Shown: positions 44,980 to 56,277, numbered from the stretch's first letter. The stretch is DNA of 64,000 bases from Metridium senile (GCA_949775045.1 OX459097.1:20991668-21055667), one strand, 5' to 3'. Notes: generated from the sequence alone by a model not told the origin. A program made the numbers and translations.

Positions 44980-45401
44980 CACAGGTAGCCCAAGCTCACT
45001 ATTTGTGTTGATTTACAATAGGATATATGGGGATTTTTCAACGTACAATTTTTTGCCTTAATTCTTAATAAAATAAAATGGAACTCTTACCGTGTCTTTT
45101 TGTTGCTCTCATCAACCGTCTGACTGACTTTCAGCGATTTTCGTTGGAATTTAGCTGCCTTTCCCTAACGTGTAATAAGAGAGAGACCTTTCTCTCTCTT
45201 ACTTACTACACGTTAGGGAAAGGCAGCTAAATTCCAACGAAAATCGCTGAAAGTCAGTCAGACGGTTGATGAGAGCAACAAAAAGACACAGTAAGAGTTT
45301 CATTTTATTTTATTAAGAATTAAGGCAAAAAATTGTACGTTGAAAAATCCCCATATATCCTATAGTAAATCAACACAAATAGTGAGCTTGGGCTACCTGT
45401 G
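44980..45401. mobile_element. perfect palindrome MITE, CACAGGTAGCCC family, 7 bp TSD
   Basis: Arms of ~205 bp from CACAGGTAGCCCAAGCTCAC to a centre near 45187 (GAGAGAGACC/TTTCTCTCTC), duplication GTTTTGG (44973-44979, 45402-45408). The arms equal the outer parts of the 33944-35118 element. Confidence 0.95.
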
Positions 45402-45879
45402 GTTTTGGGCTTCCTGCGTTATTGATGCGAGCCACCATTCTTGGGATTCCTTTGTGCGATATACCAGCAAAAATCTCGATTACATAAGCTGTAATCGGAT
45501 CTGGACACTACTCATCAGTTAAGATTGTGTTACTGACGGTTATTGATTTGGTCCAGATCCAATTACAGTAAACGTGACCCGATCAGTACACCGATCCCAA
45601 ACAACTGGGAGTCGATCTCAAAACACAGGAAACCCGTAAAAGAGCAAAGTAAACTTTCTAAGGAAAATGCATATAATAAAGGAGTAAACTTTTTATTCCG
45701 TGCCGAAGGACCAAACATTTTCCCGTTCGGACCGACCTATTAAACTCAGTCAATATAACACAGCGGTCAAACGACTACGCATGCGTGGCAAAATTTTCAC
45801 AGTGGTAAAATTCGCGACTATTCGGTCATTATTCGGGTTTTATCACTTACCCGGCATTTGTACCGAGGTCGCAGTGTTG

Positions 45880-45998
45880 CCGTTGACATTTCATCCATGC
45901 AGCCTCTTCCCAGGGCTCTCTCCCTTCGCTTTCGGGTGGTGCGGGAAAAAGCGAAAGGAGAGGGCCCTGGGAACGAGGTTGCATTTCCTCCCCTACTC
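45880..45998. mobile_element. short foldback
   Basis: TGCAGCCTCTTCCCAGGGCT / AGGGCCCTGGGAACGAGGTT with inner TTCGCTTT / AAAGCGAA. About 115 bp. Confidence 0.75.
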
Positions 45999-46084
45999 CC
46001 AAAGCGGCGCTACGAGAGCTCAGATATTTCAGTTTGAAAACTGTCTCATAGGCAATTTATGAAGTTGTTCTTGAAAAATGAACA

Positions 46085-46185
46085 AACTCAAAGCCATCGG
46101 GGTACTATTGTCCATTTTGTCTGGACGAAGAAAACGAAAAAAAAAAAACTGATTTTATATCTGGTCTACCACAGGTAGCCCAATA
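46085..46185 (-). repeat. inverted copy of the 5041-5140 repeat
   Basis: CCATCGGGGTACTATTGTCC.. to ..GGTCTACCACAGGTAG, the reverse complement of 5041-5140 with a longer A run. Confidence 0.7.
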
Positions 46186-46399
46186 AAAACAAATATCTTC
46201 TTGATCTATTTTTATATCTAATACCACATCTACATAAATTAATGCTCGTTTCTGATTGGTTGCGATTGACTGTGAATTTTCTCTTAATCCGTGCTATTAA
46301 TTAATATTGTACGCGTCCTTCCCGGCGAGCTTTGTGGCTTGTGTGTGTTTGTGTTTATTTGTTGACTTTTTTTTTTCATCTGAGACTAGCATTTTATTA

Positions 46400-46578
46400 A
46401 TCGGAAATTCCACCTTAATTAGTTCTCGAAGAAATAATTAAAAATACCGCTTATATTTGATGAAAGAGGCAGAATACCACCTGTGCTACGCATGCACACG
46501 TGGCATTAAAAGCCACTTTCATCAAACACAAGCGGTATTTTTAATTAATTCTTCGAGAACTAAGGTGGAATTCCCTAT
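46400..46578. mobile_element. foldback MITE, ~70 bp arms
   Basis: GGAAATTCCACCTTAATTAG, GTTCTCGAAGAA and AAAATACCGCTT are mirrored at 46500-46578; the ~45 bp loop includes TGCTACGCATGCACACG. Confidence 0.85.
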
Positions 46579-47607
46579 ACATTTTCTATTGTTATTTATG
46601 ATTTTTTTAATAAAATATCTTACTTGTATTTTCTTCATTTCAATTCTTTACCCAGAGTGTTTTCTCGGTGCGCTATCTAATTTGTCGGGTCTCAAACAGA
46701 TAGTTTCGAAATTAAATCTTAATCCTCGGGAATTTTTGGAAAAAGGTTTGAATATTCAAATAAAATAATAAGATAATTAATTTTTATTGAAATCGCGATT
46801 AACATACAAGTACAAATACACGTCAAGTGATTATATAGAAAATTGCACGAGGTGATTGGTCGAGAAATTCCCATTAGCCGACGATAGGAGTGCATAGACC
46901 TCTTCCCTTCGAGTGCCACCATTTTGAAAAACAAAAACTAAATTATTGTCGTCGTCGTGGCCAGTTTTTTATCTATTGCTTTCGTAATCGCTGCTGTTGT
47001 TGTCGTCGTTGTTTCGTTACAAATGGGAGAGTGATTTAATTTTGCTATTCAGTGTTGCATCCCATGTAACAATCCCAAGAGCCTTTGCGGCACAAAACCG
47101 TGCAACATCTCATCTATATGTGGCGAATGGCGGCCATGTTGTTTTATTGTCAATAAAATTACTAAATACACATTTATCGATATAAAGAAAACATTTACTA
47201 CTAAAATATGGCCACTATATACTTTAGACATTCGTTCTGGACTGACTATCCTCTCATACAAGGTCCATTATTAGAAACTATTGAATTCGACTCTCGTATG
47301 ATGTCAAGCAATCAAGTCAGTATCAATATTATTAGACATCGTACTTACTATGTACAATCTGATTGGCTTAATTAGAGCCTACACTTTATTTTCAAAATCG
47401 ATCAGACAGATTAGGCTAGCCAATTATTTTTCACGGCTAATCTGTAGACTGCGCTCGCAATGCACTGTTGACCAAAGACGCCAAAATCGAAGTTCAATCG
47501 TGACATCCGCATTTCGAAATCGAGGAAACTGAGGATACTATAGAACTACGCAAACTACTCAAATTTGTTCAAAATGCCTGTAAAGTAAATCGTACTAGTA
47601 ACGATTA
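46579..47607. other. no recognised gene
   Basis: Several 60-100 codon frames but no motif I can name. A minus-strand stretch at 47050-47180 reads like protein without family resemblance. Confidence 0.3.
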
Positions 47608-47695
47608 CTTAGGGGCTGTCTATATGAAAGCGAGTTGTTCCTGCTAGCCGGGATAACTCTTTTGTTTTGTATTCCCCGCGACCGGGGGACTATAG
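47608..47695 (+). mobile_element. half copy of the GGGCCTGTTTATATGG MITE
   Basis: GGGCTGTCTATATGAAAGCG with CTAGCCGGGATAACTC, matching the left half of 7662-7793. Confidence 0.6.
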
Positions 47696-47819
47696 ACTAT
47701 AAATGAAATTTCCTCAATTCGACATGTTTTGACTGACGTGCAAATCATAACAGAGCAAACAAGTGAAGGCACATCAAGCATATGAGCATTGAAAAAAACG
47801 ATCAAAAAAAATGTTTACC

Positions 47820-48600
47820 TTTACCTTTACCTTTACCTTTTATCTTGATTTCTTGGTGGTTGCTTTGGATTTTTTTTTTTTTTTTTATTTTGATCGATGC
47901 TCTTTTTTCGCTTTTCTTTGTCGTCATTTTTTGCTAAAACAGGGCTCGAACAGCTAGCGCTCGAACCAAATTACAGCCGAAATCGTTGCTTTCGAAGTTT
48001 GATTTTTTTTTTTTTTTTCTGCAACGGGGAGTGGAGCTTACTTAAATTACCGCTGACCGTGCGGGATGACTTCACTAATTCAGTTTTGTTTTGTGTATTT
48101 ATGTTTGGACAAGAAGCAAACTATTCTTGTTTTGAATAATGAAATCTTCGTTTTCAATATTCCATGCAAGTTCAAATCGATTAATCAACTCAATAATGAG
48201 TTCTACGTGTTGATCACGATTCATGAGTATTGACTGTAAACGATGTATAATATATTAACTAGACGCACTTGGTGCGTTTACTCAGGCTACGACATAGAGT
48301 AGGAATTGTTTTTGAGAGTTTACCTATCTTGATTTCTTGGTGGTTGCTTTGGATTTTTTTTAATTTTGATGCTGTTTTTTCGCTTTTCTTTGTCGTCATT
48401 TTTTGCTAAAACAGGGATCGAACGGCTAGCGCTCGAACCAAATTACAGCCGAAATCGTTGCTTCGCGACTAGCAAGTTTTTTTTTTTTTTCTGCAACGGG
48501 GAGTGGAGCTTACTTAAATTACCGCTAACCGTGCGGGATGACTTCACTACTTCTAGTTTTGTTTTGTGTATTTATGTTTGGACAAGAAGCTATAGCAAAA
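47820..48600 (+). repeat. two direct ~280 bp modules plus a linking module
   Basis: TTGATTTCTTGGTGGTTGCT..GCAACGGGGAGTGGAGCTTA..TTTGGACAAGAAGC at 47840-48115 recurs at 48330-48592. The linker 48130-48325 (AATCTTCGTTTTCAATATTC..ACATAGAGTAGGAATTG) recurs at 49400-49565. A reversed diverged copy of the first module core lies at 48800-48915. Confidence 0.8.
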
Positions 48601-48701
48601 TGACGTCTTATACTCCTTTCTTCTCTTTCCATAAATATTATATACCCACCATGTTAAGTAACTTTCTACAATACCCTTGAGTCATTTCTATAAGTGTAAA
48701 T

Positions 48702-49046
48702 ATGGATTTTTTTATAGCCTTTTTCAATCGAAAATCAGCTGGACAGCGTTTGTATTTTCTCCGTGTGTGTTGCCAGGATCGTGTTGCTCTCTCCCTTTTA
48801 ACAGTCAGCGGTAATTTACATAAGCTCCGCCGCCAGTCGCAGAAAAAATCAAAATCAAACCGAACTTCGAAACCTGCTAGTCCCGATGCAACGATTTCGG
48901 CTGTAATGACTAAACCAAAAAAAAAATGGCTGCTCGCCTTGCTTCTTCAACTGAGGGATAAAAAAGTCAGTTGCTGGAGGATAATTAAAGACTCTGAAAA
49001 TACTAAACTGTCTACAAAAGTTGCAAGAGAAATTCACGAGGAATAA
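48702..49046 (+). CDS. unknown 114-codon frame, basic
   Basis: ATG-initiated frame of ordinary composition: Lys/Arg-rich middle (KLRRQSQKKSKSNRTSK) and a hydrophilic end (KVAREIHEE). No domain recognised. Its 48800-48915 part is the reverse complement of the neighbouring repeated modules, so it may be repeat-derived. Confidence 0.2.
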   Translation: MDFFIAFFNRKSAGQRLYFLRVCCQDRVALSLLTVSGNLHKLRRQSQKKSKSNRTSKPASPDATISAVMTKPKKKWLLALLLQLRDKKVSCWRIIKDSENTKLSTKVAREIHEE

Positions 49047-49173
49047 TTGTGAGAAAAAAATCATTGAAAAGTAAACGAAACGAAGATTTAGCTAATCAGG
49101 AATTTTGAAGTCTTTTTTGATTGCCTTACTCGATGGGAGCCTAAAAACATCGACATCCAGCCTCAACAGGATT

Positions 49174-49256
49174 TTACAGTGTGAATTGAATCACAAAACC
49201 GTGGGCACCCAGAAATATTTTAGAAATCGTTTATTGTTCGTTGAACAACTACTCAT
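49174..49256 (+). mobile_element. lone end of the CAGTGCG..CCGTGGGCA family
   Basis: CAGTGTGAATTGAATCACAA then ACCGTGGGCACC and AGAAATCGTTTATTGTTCG, like the arms at 39847 and 40650. No partner end found. Confidence 0.65.
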
Positions 49257-49261
49257 GCTAC

Positions 49262-49352
49262 GACTCTCCTAATATGGAAACACAGGAAGCACGCCTTTGA
49301 CTCGCCTTTGATAAATTTCTCGCCGCCATTGTGTTTCCATATTGGGAGAATA
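49262..49352. mobile_element. short foldback
   Basis: CTCTCCTAATATGGAAACAC / GTGTTTCCATATTGGGAGAA around a ~45 bp centre. Confidence 0.7.
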
Positions 49353-49743
49353 AAATATTTTGTTATGTCCAATCAACAATCGAACCTTCAAACTATTCTT
49401 GTTTTGAATAATGAAATCTTCGTTTTCAATATTCCAAGTTCAAATCGATTAATCAACTCAATAATGAGTTCTACGTGTTCACGATTCAGGAGTATTGACT
49501 GTAAACGATGTATAACTAGACGCACTTGGTGCGATTACTCAGGCTACGACATAGAGTAGGAATTGTTTTTGAGATATTGAAATTTATGATCCTTGTGTAC
49601 AGTTCTATTTCGTCATCATTCAGCGAAGGAATCACATGAGAAGTTCAGAGTCAGCATTTGTGAGAATAGTCCCAGTAGGGTTATTCAAACTTTATTTGTT
49701 TTTAAACATGATCAATAACATAAACATCAAGATGATGAATCTA

Positions 49744-50405
49744 GAAGAGCTAGTTGTTGCCTAACTGGCTTCTTATAGTACTTTGCAAATGTGCAGTGAC
49801 TTGACCAGCCTGCAGTTTTCAGAATAGTTTCTGTACATGTCTGTAGGAACTTGGGTTTGAGTGGCAGTGCTTACTGCTGCAGATCTTATACTGTGAGGCT
49901 TGAACCTTGACAAGTCAATCCCTGCTAGCTTTAAGGTGGTCTTAATCCAACGCGATATTGTGGTTTTTTTTTAAGCTACTTTATAAGGTTTAACAGTGGT
50001 AAGAAATAGAACTGTATAACAGTACCACGCAGTGATTTAGTTCGTGTAATATATTCATTGATCACTTGGACTGTGCACAATCTAGGATCTGTTGGATATG
50101 CCGGAAACTCCAGCTCGTTGAGATGTTTTCCTGGTCTAGTTTGTTTTAACACTCTCCAGCTGAGAATTTTACCATGTTGTGTGTAAGATACATGTTTCTT
50201 AGGTCCAAGTACCGCAAGGTCTGAATTCTCTGGGCAGACAAGATGCCCATCAGGGTGGCTAACTTGAAAGTCAACATTTTAAGTGATTATAAACTGGTAA
50301 CAGGAGACAAAGTTTTCAAATAATTCAACAATATAAAAGCATCCCATGTTACGTTGTATCTAGGTAGGGATGTTTTTTCTTGAAAAACTCCTTCCATAAA
50401 CTGTT
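49744..50405 (-). pseudogene. DIRS tyrosine recombinase (YR), broken
   Basis: Minus-strand pieces read RYNVTWDAFILLNYLKTL, LKMLTFKLATLMGILSAQRIQTL (first catalytic Arg in AQR), TRPGKHLNELEF, LCTVQVINEYITRTKSLRG, ISRWIKTTLKLAGIDLSRF and KPHSIRSA (His..Arg box), then ILKTAGWSSHCTFAKYYKKP, which holds the nucleophilic Tyr. A stop after VTSL and at least two frameshifts (after VKF and after QVPT) interrupt it. All four catalytic landmarks remain visible, which fixes the family. Confidence 0.88.
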
Positions 50406-51440
50406 TAAGGTGGCTCTACCCAATAATTTTTCGCGAGTACCGTCCGCATTTGAAGCTCCAGTATAAAAACGCGTTGGGTTCGACACATTTCTTTCATAAA
50501 GACTGAATTATGATTTAGGATGTTTTTTTTGAAAAATCGGACATAATTTTAATTGATTATTACGAAATATATGTTTTAACCTTGAGTCCAATATTAGCCT
50601 TTAAAGTCATTTTCTAACAAAATGCTTCATGCTGCTTACACCTTGAATGTTTGCCCGCAGTTGTGGAAAGTTTTATTAAAATTTATAAGGCGGATTGCAA
50701 GATATCGAGGATTGTTTAAATAAAGCAGATAATTTACGCAAAATCTAAAAAAATAGATTTTGCATCGAAATATTTATTATTTCTTGGGTAGAGTACAAAT
50801 ACTAAAAGTGTGCAACATAATTATACCACTAAATACTGCTAAATTATGCAAATTATTTTGTTCTCTATTGTTTAATCAACACTATTTAGTGGTAAATAGT
50901 ACAAAGTATTGCACACTTTTAGTGTTTTTACTCTATCTGTTAGCAAAAATCTTCGTTCGTTCTTTTCTCCTATATCTTTTGCTCACTTTATGGCAATTAG
51001 ATAGCAATCGAGCCATACGATCTTCTCAAAACGTAAAATATATGAGCCGGACCAAAAATCCAATGTTTACTTTTTTTCGCGGTTTTGTATACAATTTCGC
51101 AAAAATGCAAAAATCGTAAAACTCGTCTTTTTGTTTTTAATAAAAATTTATGAGGGCTTCAAGCTATTAGTGTTTCGTAAAGTCTCTGATTTTCATGTTC
51201 ATTGTTTTAAAGGTATCTAATGTAGACGCAAATTTGAGTAATGTTGAGATACTGCTCAAAGATGTGGTGCTCGGGGAGTTCTATTGTTTGATGTTTGGCA
51301 CAACAAGACATTCCTTCACACCATTTGCATGATTTCACCGCACTTGGCTGCCCTACGAATCATTTCCGAAGTATATCGTAATATACAGATGCTTCGTTAA
51401 CGTTACCGTGCGCGTTTCAAAAGCACATTACCATACTTCG
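50406..51440. mobile_element. foreign insertion between DIRS RT and YR
   Basis: Coding similarity to DIRS stops on both sides. The block begins AAGGTGGCTCTACCC and contains a foldback (50786-50947: ACTAAAAGTGTGCAA / TTGCACACTTTTAGT, with ACCACTAAATA / TATTTAGTGGT). No TIR pair for the whole insertion was found; the edges are approximate. Confidence 0.45.
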
Positions 51441-51469
51441 GAAATTCCCATGTGTCACTATATTGTAAG

Positions 51470-52530
51470 TAATGGTGATATTTTCTATCCACTATTTAAT
51501 GTCAAGCTTCCCATTTTCTGTCAATTTCATATTTGCATTATAATCCCCTTTATTCTGTTTTAATGCAGTGGTCTTTTCAATTTCGAGTTGCCGGTAGTAA
51601 AGAGGACCGGCCATACATGGCACCTGGGAAACTTGCAACCATAAGTCCTATTAACTCTGATACATCTCTTATTGAAGGGGAAGCTTTTTCTAAAGTTTTT
51701 TTGTGATTTTATCAGTATTTTATTTGCCTTTTTAGGTGTAAGGGCTACTGTCATTTTGACTGAATTTAGATAAAACCCCAAGAATTTCACTGTCTGTCTG
51801 GGAGTGAGATCTGACTTAGTTTCATTTAAACTAAAACCCAATTCTTTACATAGTGTTACTGTTTCTGAAATATTGTTCTCACATTCCTGAGAATCACTCC
51901 CTTGCAGGTACGTATCATCAATGTATCCGACATTCTCCCAACCCTTGCATCTCAAATATGAGTACACAGGTTTCATCAATTTTGTAAATACTCTTGGCGC
52001 ACAACTCAGGCCATTTTGGAGACAGGTAAACTGAAACAATTGTTTGTTCCAAATAAATCTTAAATATTTTCTCTCACTGTTGTTCATCGATACAGAGTAG
52101 TAGGGATCTTTCAAATCATGCAAGTGTGGCCATATAACAATTTGGTTTCATTAAAGTGATATAGCACTTTTGAGGTTCTCCATCTTAAAATGGTGATACT
52201 CAATAGATTCATTTAAACCTTTAAGGTTCAAAACTAGTCTGTAGTTGCCACTTTTCTTTTGTCGGATAAAGATGTTTGAAATATATTCACCATATGTATG
52301 TGTCGCAGGTTCAATTATTCCTGCTTCTAAAAATTCCTGAATTTTAGCATTGATTACAGCTATCTCAGCCTCATTAAAATTGTATGACCGAGGTACAACA
52401 AAGTGCCTAGGCTTGGCTTAAAAATCAATTTTTAGCCCTCTTACAACGTTCAGAATATAAAAATCTGAAGTCAGTTTTTGCCAGGATTTCAGTGATTCAG
52501 TTTCCCTGCCTCATGTTTAATGGGTAAGGG
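51470..52530 (-). pseudogene. DIRS reverse transcriptase with start of RNase H, broken
   Basis: From N to C: SWQKLTSDFYILNVVRGLKI, EFLEAGIIEPATHTYGEYIS, NIFIRQKKSGNYRLVLNLKG, LNESIEYHHFKMENLK; a stop and frameshift; then DLKDPYYSVSM, FTCLQNGLSCAPRVFTKLMK, the catalytic GYIDD box and TPRQTVKFLGFYLN. The start of an RNase H-like part (LTENGKLDIKWWIENI, with a stop) follows toward the insertion. The D..YIDD arrangement and the GLSCAPRVFTKLMKP motif are characteristic of DIRS RTs. Confidence 0.9.
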
Positions 52531-52582
52531 TTTTTCATTATTATCACTGTTCATTTGACTAACCTGGAGTTGCTGATCATTA

Positions 52583-53412
52583 TCAACTGGATCTATCGGT
52601 TTTGCTTTTCCCCCTTTTTGGGGTACTGATGGGCTGGTCTCTTTCCCCGCCCATGACTTTTGTATAAAAAATACTTTCCTTGTGAAGTTGAGGGCCTGTC
52701 TCTTTTGTAGTGGCCATACTTAGAGTAGGTTGAGTAGTTCTTTTTGTAAGACACTCGCTGTCCCACTCTGTTAGTCTGTTAGTCTCATTTATCTCTTTCA
52801 CTGACTTTGGTAAGTCATCCCCGAATAACAACTTTGAAATAGGGTTTTTTTGTGCCACATAGCTGCCTGAACTAAATCTGGCTGAATTAAATCTCTCCTT
52901 TGGAGATTTATTTCATTCACTGAGTGTCCCATGAGGCTCAGTGAGTCTAGTGCTAAAGCCAAGAATTCGCATACTTCTGTTTTAGAAGCTGGCTTGTCAT
53001 TCATCTTTAAATCTAGTAGCTTGTCAGCTAGTTGTAATGTAGGCAGCATGCTTTTTATCAAGCTAGTTTCCAACTTTTAAATCTTTAGATCTTTGGTCTT
53101 TGTATTAGACCCGATTTTGCTCCATATTTCTGGATTAACCTTTGTACCCATAACTTGTTTTCACAATTCTGTGGTCGATTGTATTTAGCATACTTCTCTT
53201 TAAGTTGCTCCTCTGACAAGCTGGTCTTGACCATTTTATCGACCAAATGGGCCCACAGAGATCGTCTCCAGCATTTCATTTTCTTTCATTTTGGCAGTTG
53301 AATTCCCTGTGGGTTCACTGCTCGTACCTTCGTTCAGTTTTGTGATGGTCACGGTCGATTTAGACCTTCTTGTATGACCTGTTATATCACTTTCGTCCTG
53401 TGGACTGTCCAT
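52583..53412 (-). pseudogene. DIRS gag-like gene, broken
   Basis: ATG at 53412 starts MDSPQDESDITGHTRRSKS. Frameshifts follow near 53270, 53075 and 52860. Recognisable DIRS gag features are [40 protein letters not shown] and [15 protein letters not shown]. It is upstream of the RT as expected. Confidence 0.75.
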
Positions 53413-53602
53413 TGTTTTGATATAACTTGTTAATTTTCTTTGTTTCTGCAGTGTTTATATAACTTATTTTGGTAAATAGTAGTAGATAATTCGCCCGATA
53501 ATTCGTGTGTCAAAAACACGCGTACGCCATGGACGGGATAGGTCTTATGGGATTTGTATGTGCTATCTCGTGATTCCTTCGCTGAATGATGACGAAATAG
53601 AA

Positions 53603-55202
53603 TCAGTTTAAAATGTATTTCACTAACTACAATCGATAGATGACTCGATAGATATGATTCAGGAAACGCTTTTCAAGTAAAAGTTGTTTACCACCACGTG
53701 TTGTGAATTTCAAATGCCTCGTTTGAAAAATGGTATAAATATTTTTCAGATGTATTTTGATATGTTTTACATCAATCAATAATTGTTGTTTTACCGACGT
53801 ATGGAGCTTATATATCCTTGTCAGTCCTTACATTTGACGATTTTCGACGTGATATCGAACACTTTGAGACGGGATCGATGTTCATCTACATCGAGTAGTA
53901 GAATTCAATATTTGGGCGTTAAACTTGAGAACTATCAACCCATACAGGGGCTCTGCTAAATGTTTACCTTCCATAAGTAGGTTTTAGTGCATTTGCTGCG
54001 GTTTTTTTGAATTTCCGAGCTGTTTTTGAAGAAACAACTTTTCGCCGCCTTTGAGTTGCCATCTTGTTTCCCTCATGATCTGATCCCATCTGATCCCATG
54101 ATAGTCTCTACTGAGCATGCGTCCGTGGCATTACGTCATGGTGAATCGCGACACAACGATAGGATCGAAAGGTAAACCTAGACTCAGGCTTACCTGCGGT
54201 AGCCTGAGTAATAAAACAATTATTGAATTCCTGATGGTTACCAAATTTGATAACCAGAACATTGCAGCTAAAAGGATTATGACATCATCATTCCGGTGTT
54301 GCACTAATTCCGCAGTAAGATTTTATTTCTTGAGTTTTTATTGTATTTCCAAAATGTTTTTGCAAGATTATTTTATACTACGTGAAAGAGAATTATCCTA
54401 TAAATACAGCCTCAGCATATTTCCGGAGTGGTAGAGCAAAATGATTGTAAACGGTGATAATTTCTTAACTATACACTGTTACTTCAAAGCTTCAATTCAA
54501 ACCCCGGTTTCCCAAATACTTGTTTTGCTTTCTCGTATGATTTATTTGGTTCCATGAAAAAAATATAGGGGTGTTCAGGAGATATTCCTCTATCATTGTG
54601 TGAAATCTCAACATGGGCCGGTCCCTAGAATGCTGGGCAGTTTGGATTTTGTGTGTGAGTATGTCTATTCCAGCTCATCACCCCATACTAGTCATACTGT
54701 TTACATTCAAGAAACGTTGCTCGATTGCTCGAGAAATAAGCTGTACGTACTTTTTGTAAATCGGTTAAGACGAATGCCATTTTATGTTGGTTATAAGATG
54801 GTATTTGTTATTGCATTATATTTAAAGTTTTTTTTTTAAACAAGAGTCAAGAATTGTTGATAATTTAGACGGGCTTTAAGCCGTACAAACTTATGATCCG
54901 AATTCTTATTATTACTTTTACTTTTTTTTCTTCTGTATTAATCGCAAGTGTTTCTGCTTCTCTTTCAGAGAGCTGGCAGTTTGCATGTGTCTAAGGCCTT
55001 TGTAGAATCGGATACGAATATGTTTTAAATTGAATACAAAATGATATACATCTTACGAAGGTCACACTATAAGTATATTGACGTTCAGCAATTTTTGGGT
55101 TGTACGTGACGTCATCCATTTTTATATTTCGGAAATATTAGTTATATTTACTTCTGGCAGTAATACTATTTAGAGCTCCCCTAAACGAACATTTGTGCTA
55201 AA
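53603..55202. other. no recognised gene
   Basis: Mixed AT-rich DNA with two 80-105 codon frames that lack any known motif. A direct repeat CTGATCCCAT lies at 54079-54100. Confidence 0.35.
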
Positions 55203-55211
55203 TCTTGTGTC

Positions 55212-56068
55212 GGGTCGCGATGAAAAGCTGAAACTGAAACGACTGAAAGAGCTGAAACAGCTGAAACAGCTGAAACAGCTGAAATACCCCAAATTTTTTA
55301 CATTTTTTCCAAAAATATGTTTTATTTAATAATTAGTATAATTATAGAACAAGCAGTATATCAATTTGCATATAAATCATTTGTATATAATAAGCAGTAT
55401 ATAAATAGTATCTCTGAGTATCATCTATATCCACATGCAAATCGTCCTTCCGTAAATACTATGATTGAGTTTGACATGAAAGGTCAACGTCACGCTCATT
55501 TCGGATCTTTATAATTAGTGAAATGCTTACCGTACCTCTCTTCCTTTCTTGTTTAGAGATTGTTTTACTCTCTTATATCTCGTTAAATCCCTTTCGTTTC
55601 CAATGTATATGGGGATAGAAACAGTAATAAACTTTTAAGCAAAGGATTCATTAACATTTTATTGATCTTTACAATGATCTACATGAATACATGAAAGAAA
55701 ACTCCGCGCGCTGTTTTCTTCAAAAATCTTGTACAAGATTACTTGCGTATATATGATTAAAAAAAATAGCTGTTGTACTTATTCTGCGTTTTTAGCTATT
55801 TGGATGTCGCAAATTATATATAGTATAATATAATACTATTTATATACTGCTTATTATATACAAATGATTTATATGCAAATTTATATACTGCTTGTTCTAT
55901 AATTATACTAATTATTAAATGAAACATATTTTTGGAAAAAATGTAAAAAAATTGGGGTATTTCAGCTGTTTCTGCTTTTTCAGCTGTTTCAGCTCTTTCA
56001 GCTCTTTCAGCTGTTTCAGCTCTTTCAGCTCTTTCAGTCGTTTCAGTTTCAGCTTTTTATCGCGACCC
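55212..56068. mobile_element. 857 bp element, CAGCTGAAA arrays in arms, 9 bp TSD
   Basis: Ends GGGTCGCGATGAAAAGCTGA and inverted GGGTCGCGATAAAAAGCTGA, with a perfect duplication TCTTGTGTC (55203-55211, 56069-56077). Each arm has an array of 9 bp units (CAGCTGAAA, GAGCTGAAA, GACTGAAAC), then ~130 bp of AT-rich arm (CAAGCAGTATAT..ACAAATGATT). The centre 55425-55810 is unique. A 9 bp duplication with long arms fits Mutator-like transposition. Open frames in the arms (Lys-Leu repeats) are artefacts of the array. Confidence 0.93.
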
Positions 56069-56277
56069 TCTTGTGTCTTTGCTGTGTTTTGGTTTCGAAA
56101 TATAAGCGAGACAATTTGTGTCAATCATCTTTAGTAGTCGGAAATCAAGCTAGATTCATGTTAATTTAGTATTTATCGATTTTTGATTGAGCTCAAAACC
56201 TTAGAAATATCATCAGAAAGCTAAATTACTGGCATTCTAGCCGTAAATGTAAGGAATTTATGGGGTTTCGCGAAGTT

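Larger units (their letters stand above)
49603..53602 (-). mobile_element. DIRS-like tyrosine-recombinase retrotransposon, decayed
   Basis: Inverted termini TTCTATTTCGTCATCATTCA with GCGAAGGAATCAC (49603-49635) and the reverse complement at 53569-53602. The order on the minus strand is gag, RT/RNase H, tyrosine recombinase, as in DIRS elements, which integrate by recombinase rather than by a DDE integrase. The coding parts carry several frameshifts and stops and a ~1 kb foreign insertion (about 50406-51440), so it is immobile. Confidence 0.9.

Noticed and set aside
55915..56124. Lys-Leu-rich heptad-like frame (LKELKELKQLKEL)
   Set aside because: It is produced by the CAGCTGAAA array of a TIR element; the opposite strand gives a Ser/Phe repeat in the same place.
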